47,833 nucleotides of DNA, from NCBI RefSeq assembly GCF_004143485.2, contig NZ_ML974130.1, positions 679,974-727,806 on the forward strand, read 5' to 3'. Below the pieces are notes generated by a model. The model was not told where the DNA came from and ran no database searches. It saw only the letters and a list, made by a program, of their open reading frames with translations. Positions within the stretch are counted from its first letter, which is position 1. Every line of letters starts with the position of its first letter. Position numbers and translations under genes: made by a program. Shown here in pieces: positions 47,757 to 47,833 of the stretch. This DNA comes from Halorussus amylolyticus. GTDB lineage: Archaea > Halobacteriota > Halobacteria > Halobacteriales > Haladaptataceae.

Positions 47757-47833
47757 CGGCCGTGGGGCCCCCGCGGGGGGGGCCCCGCCCCCCCCCGGGG
47801 GGGGCCCCCCCCCCCGGCCCCGTCGGCACCACA
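47757..47833. other. G/C homopolymer contig edge
   Basis: Long runs of G and C with no coding character, mirroring the first bases of the window. Probably artefact at a contig end. Confidence 0.6.

Overview
The window looks like chromosome from a halophilic archaeon (class Halobacteria). The DNA is very GC-rich, the proteins are strongly acidic, most genes have an archaeal TATA-like box 24-33 bases before the start codon with almost no leader, and many genes belong to haloarchaeal families (HalOD1, HTH-10/bacterio-opsin activator type, PhiH1-repressor type, DUF63, fused NuoCD, MBF1). The genus cannot be fixed from the sequence; no 16S gene is present. Both ends run into G/C homopolymers that look like contig-end artefacts.

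Layout. 0.1-1.8 kb: arsenite exporter and ArsR repressor. 2.0-3.4 kb: NCS2 nucleobase permease. 3.5-5.5 kb: rhodanese and a membrane-anchored spermidine-synthase-like protein. 5.6-11.2 kb: an accessory region of small genes (winged-helix regulators, a PIN-type toxin/antitoxin pair, HalOD1, small membrane proteins, a DUF5812-like gene) with three copies of a ~130-140 nt structured repeat. 11.2-17.6 kb: membrane protein, photolyase, CDP-glycerol glycerophosphotransferase family enzyme, YchF-type GTPase, twin zinc-ribbon proteins and small membrane proteins. 17.7-22.2 kb: sucCD, a nuoCD gene standing without other nuo genes, and a Q/G/R-rich low-complexity protein. 22.4-25.5 kb: the overlapping trio hisC / Fap7-type kinase / CDP-alcohol phosphatidyltransferase, a small HTH-like protein and MBF1. 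25.6-30.8 kb: regulators, triosephosphate isomerase, DUF63, Lrp, inositol-monophosphatase family and tRNA-Leu(CAA). 31.0-39.6 kb: S9 peptidase, RNA-ligase-like protein, PHP phosphoesterase, Tat lipoprotein, and NurA and HerA on the same strand with a convergent gene between them. 39.7-43.4 kb: UspA, a RecA/KaiC-type ATPase and phosphoglycerate mutase. 43.4-44.7 kb: an AT-rich island with a four-helix membrane protein and a divergent Tat-exported protein without a normal start codon. 44.8-47.7 kb: amidohydrolase, HalOD1 and a second HTH-10 regulator.

The metabolic genes are ordinary core functions (succinyl-CoA synthetase, glycolysis, histidine synthesis, polar lipid head groups, end resection).

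The strongest candidate for something undescribed is the dispersed structured element at 5.7, 10.1 and 11.0 kb. All three copies fold into the same three-tier hairpin with a conserved 14-nt loop, bulged A and asymmetric internal loop. The stem sequences differ between copies but stay paired, so the fold rather than the sequence appears to be conserved. The window is also rich in long, perfectly paired, short-loop palindromes, two of them inside coding sequence.
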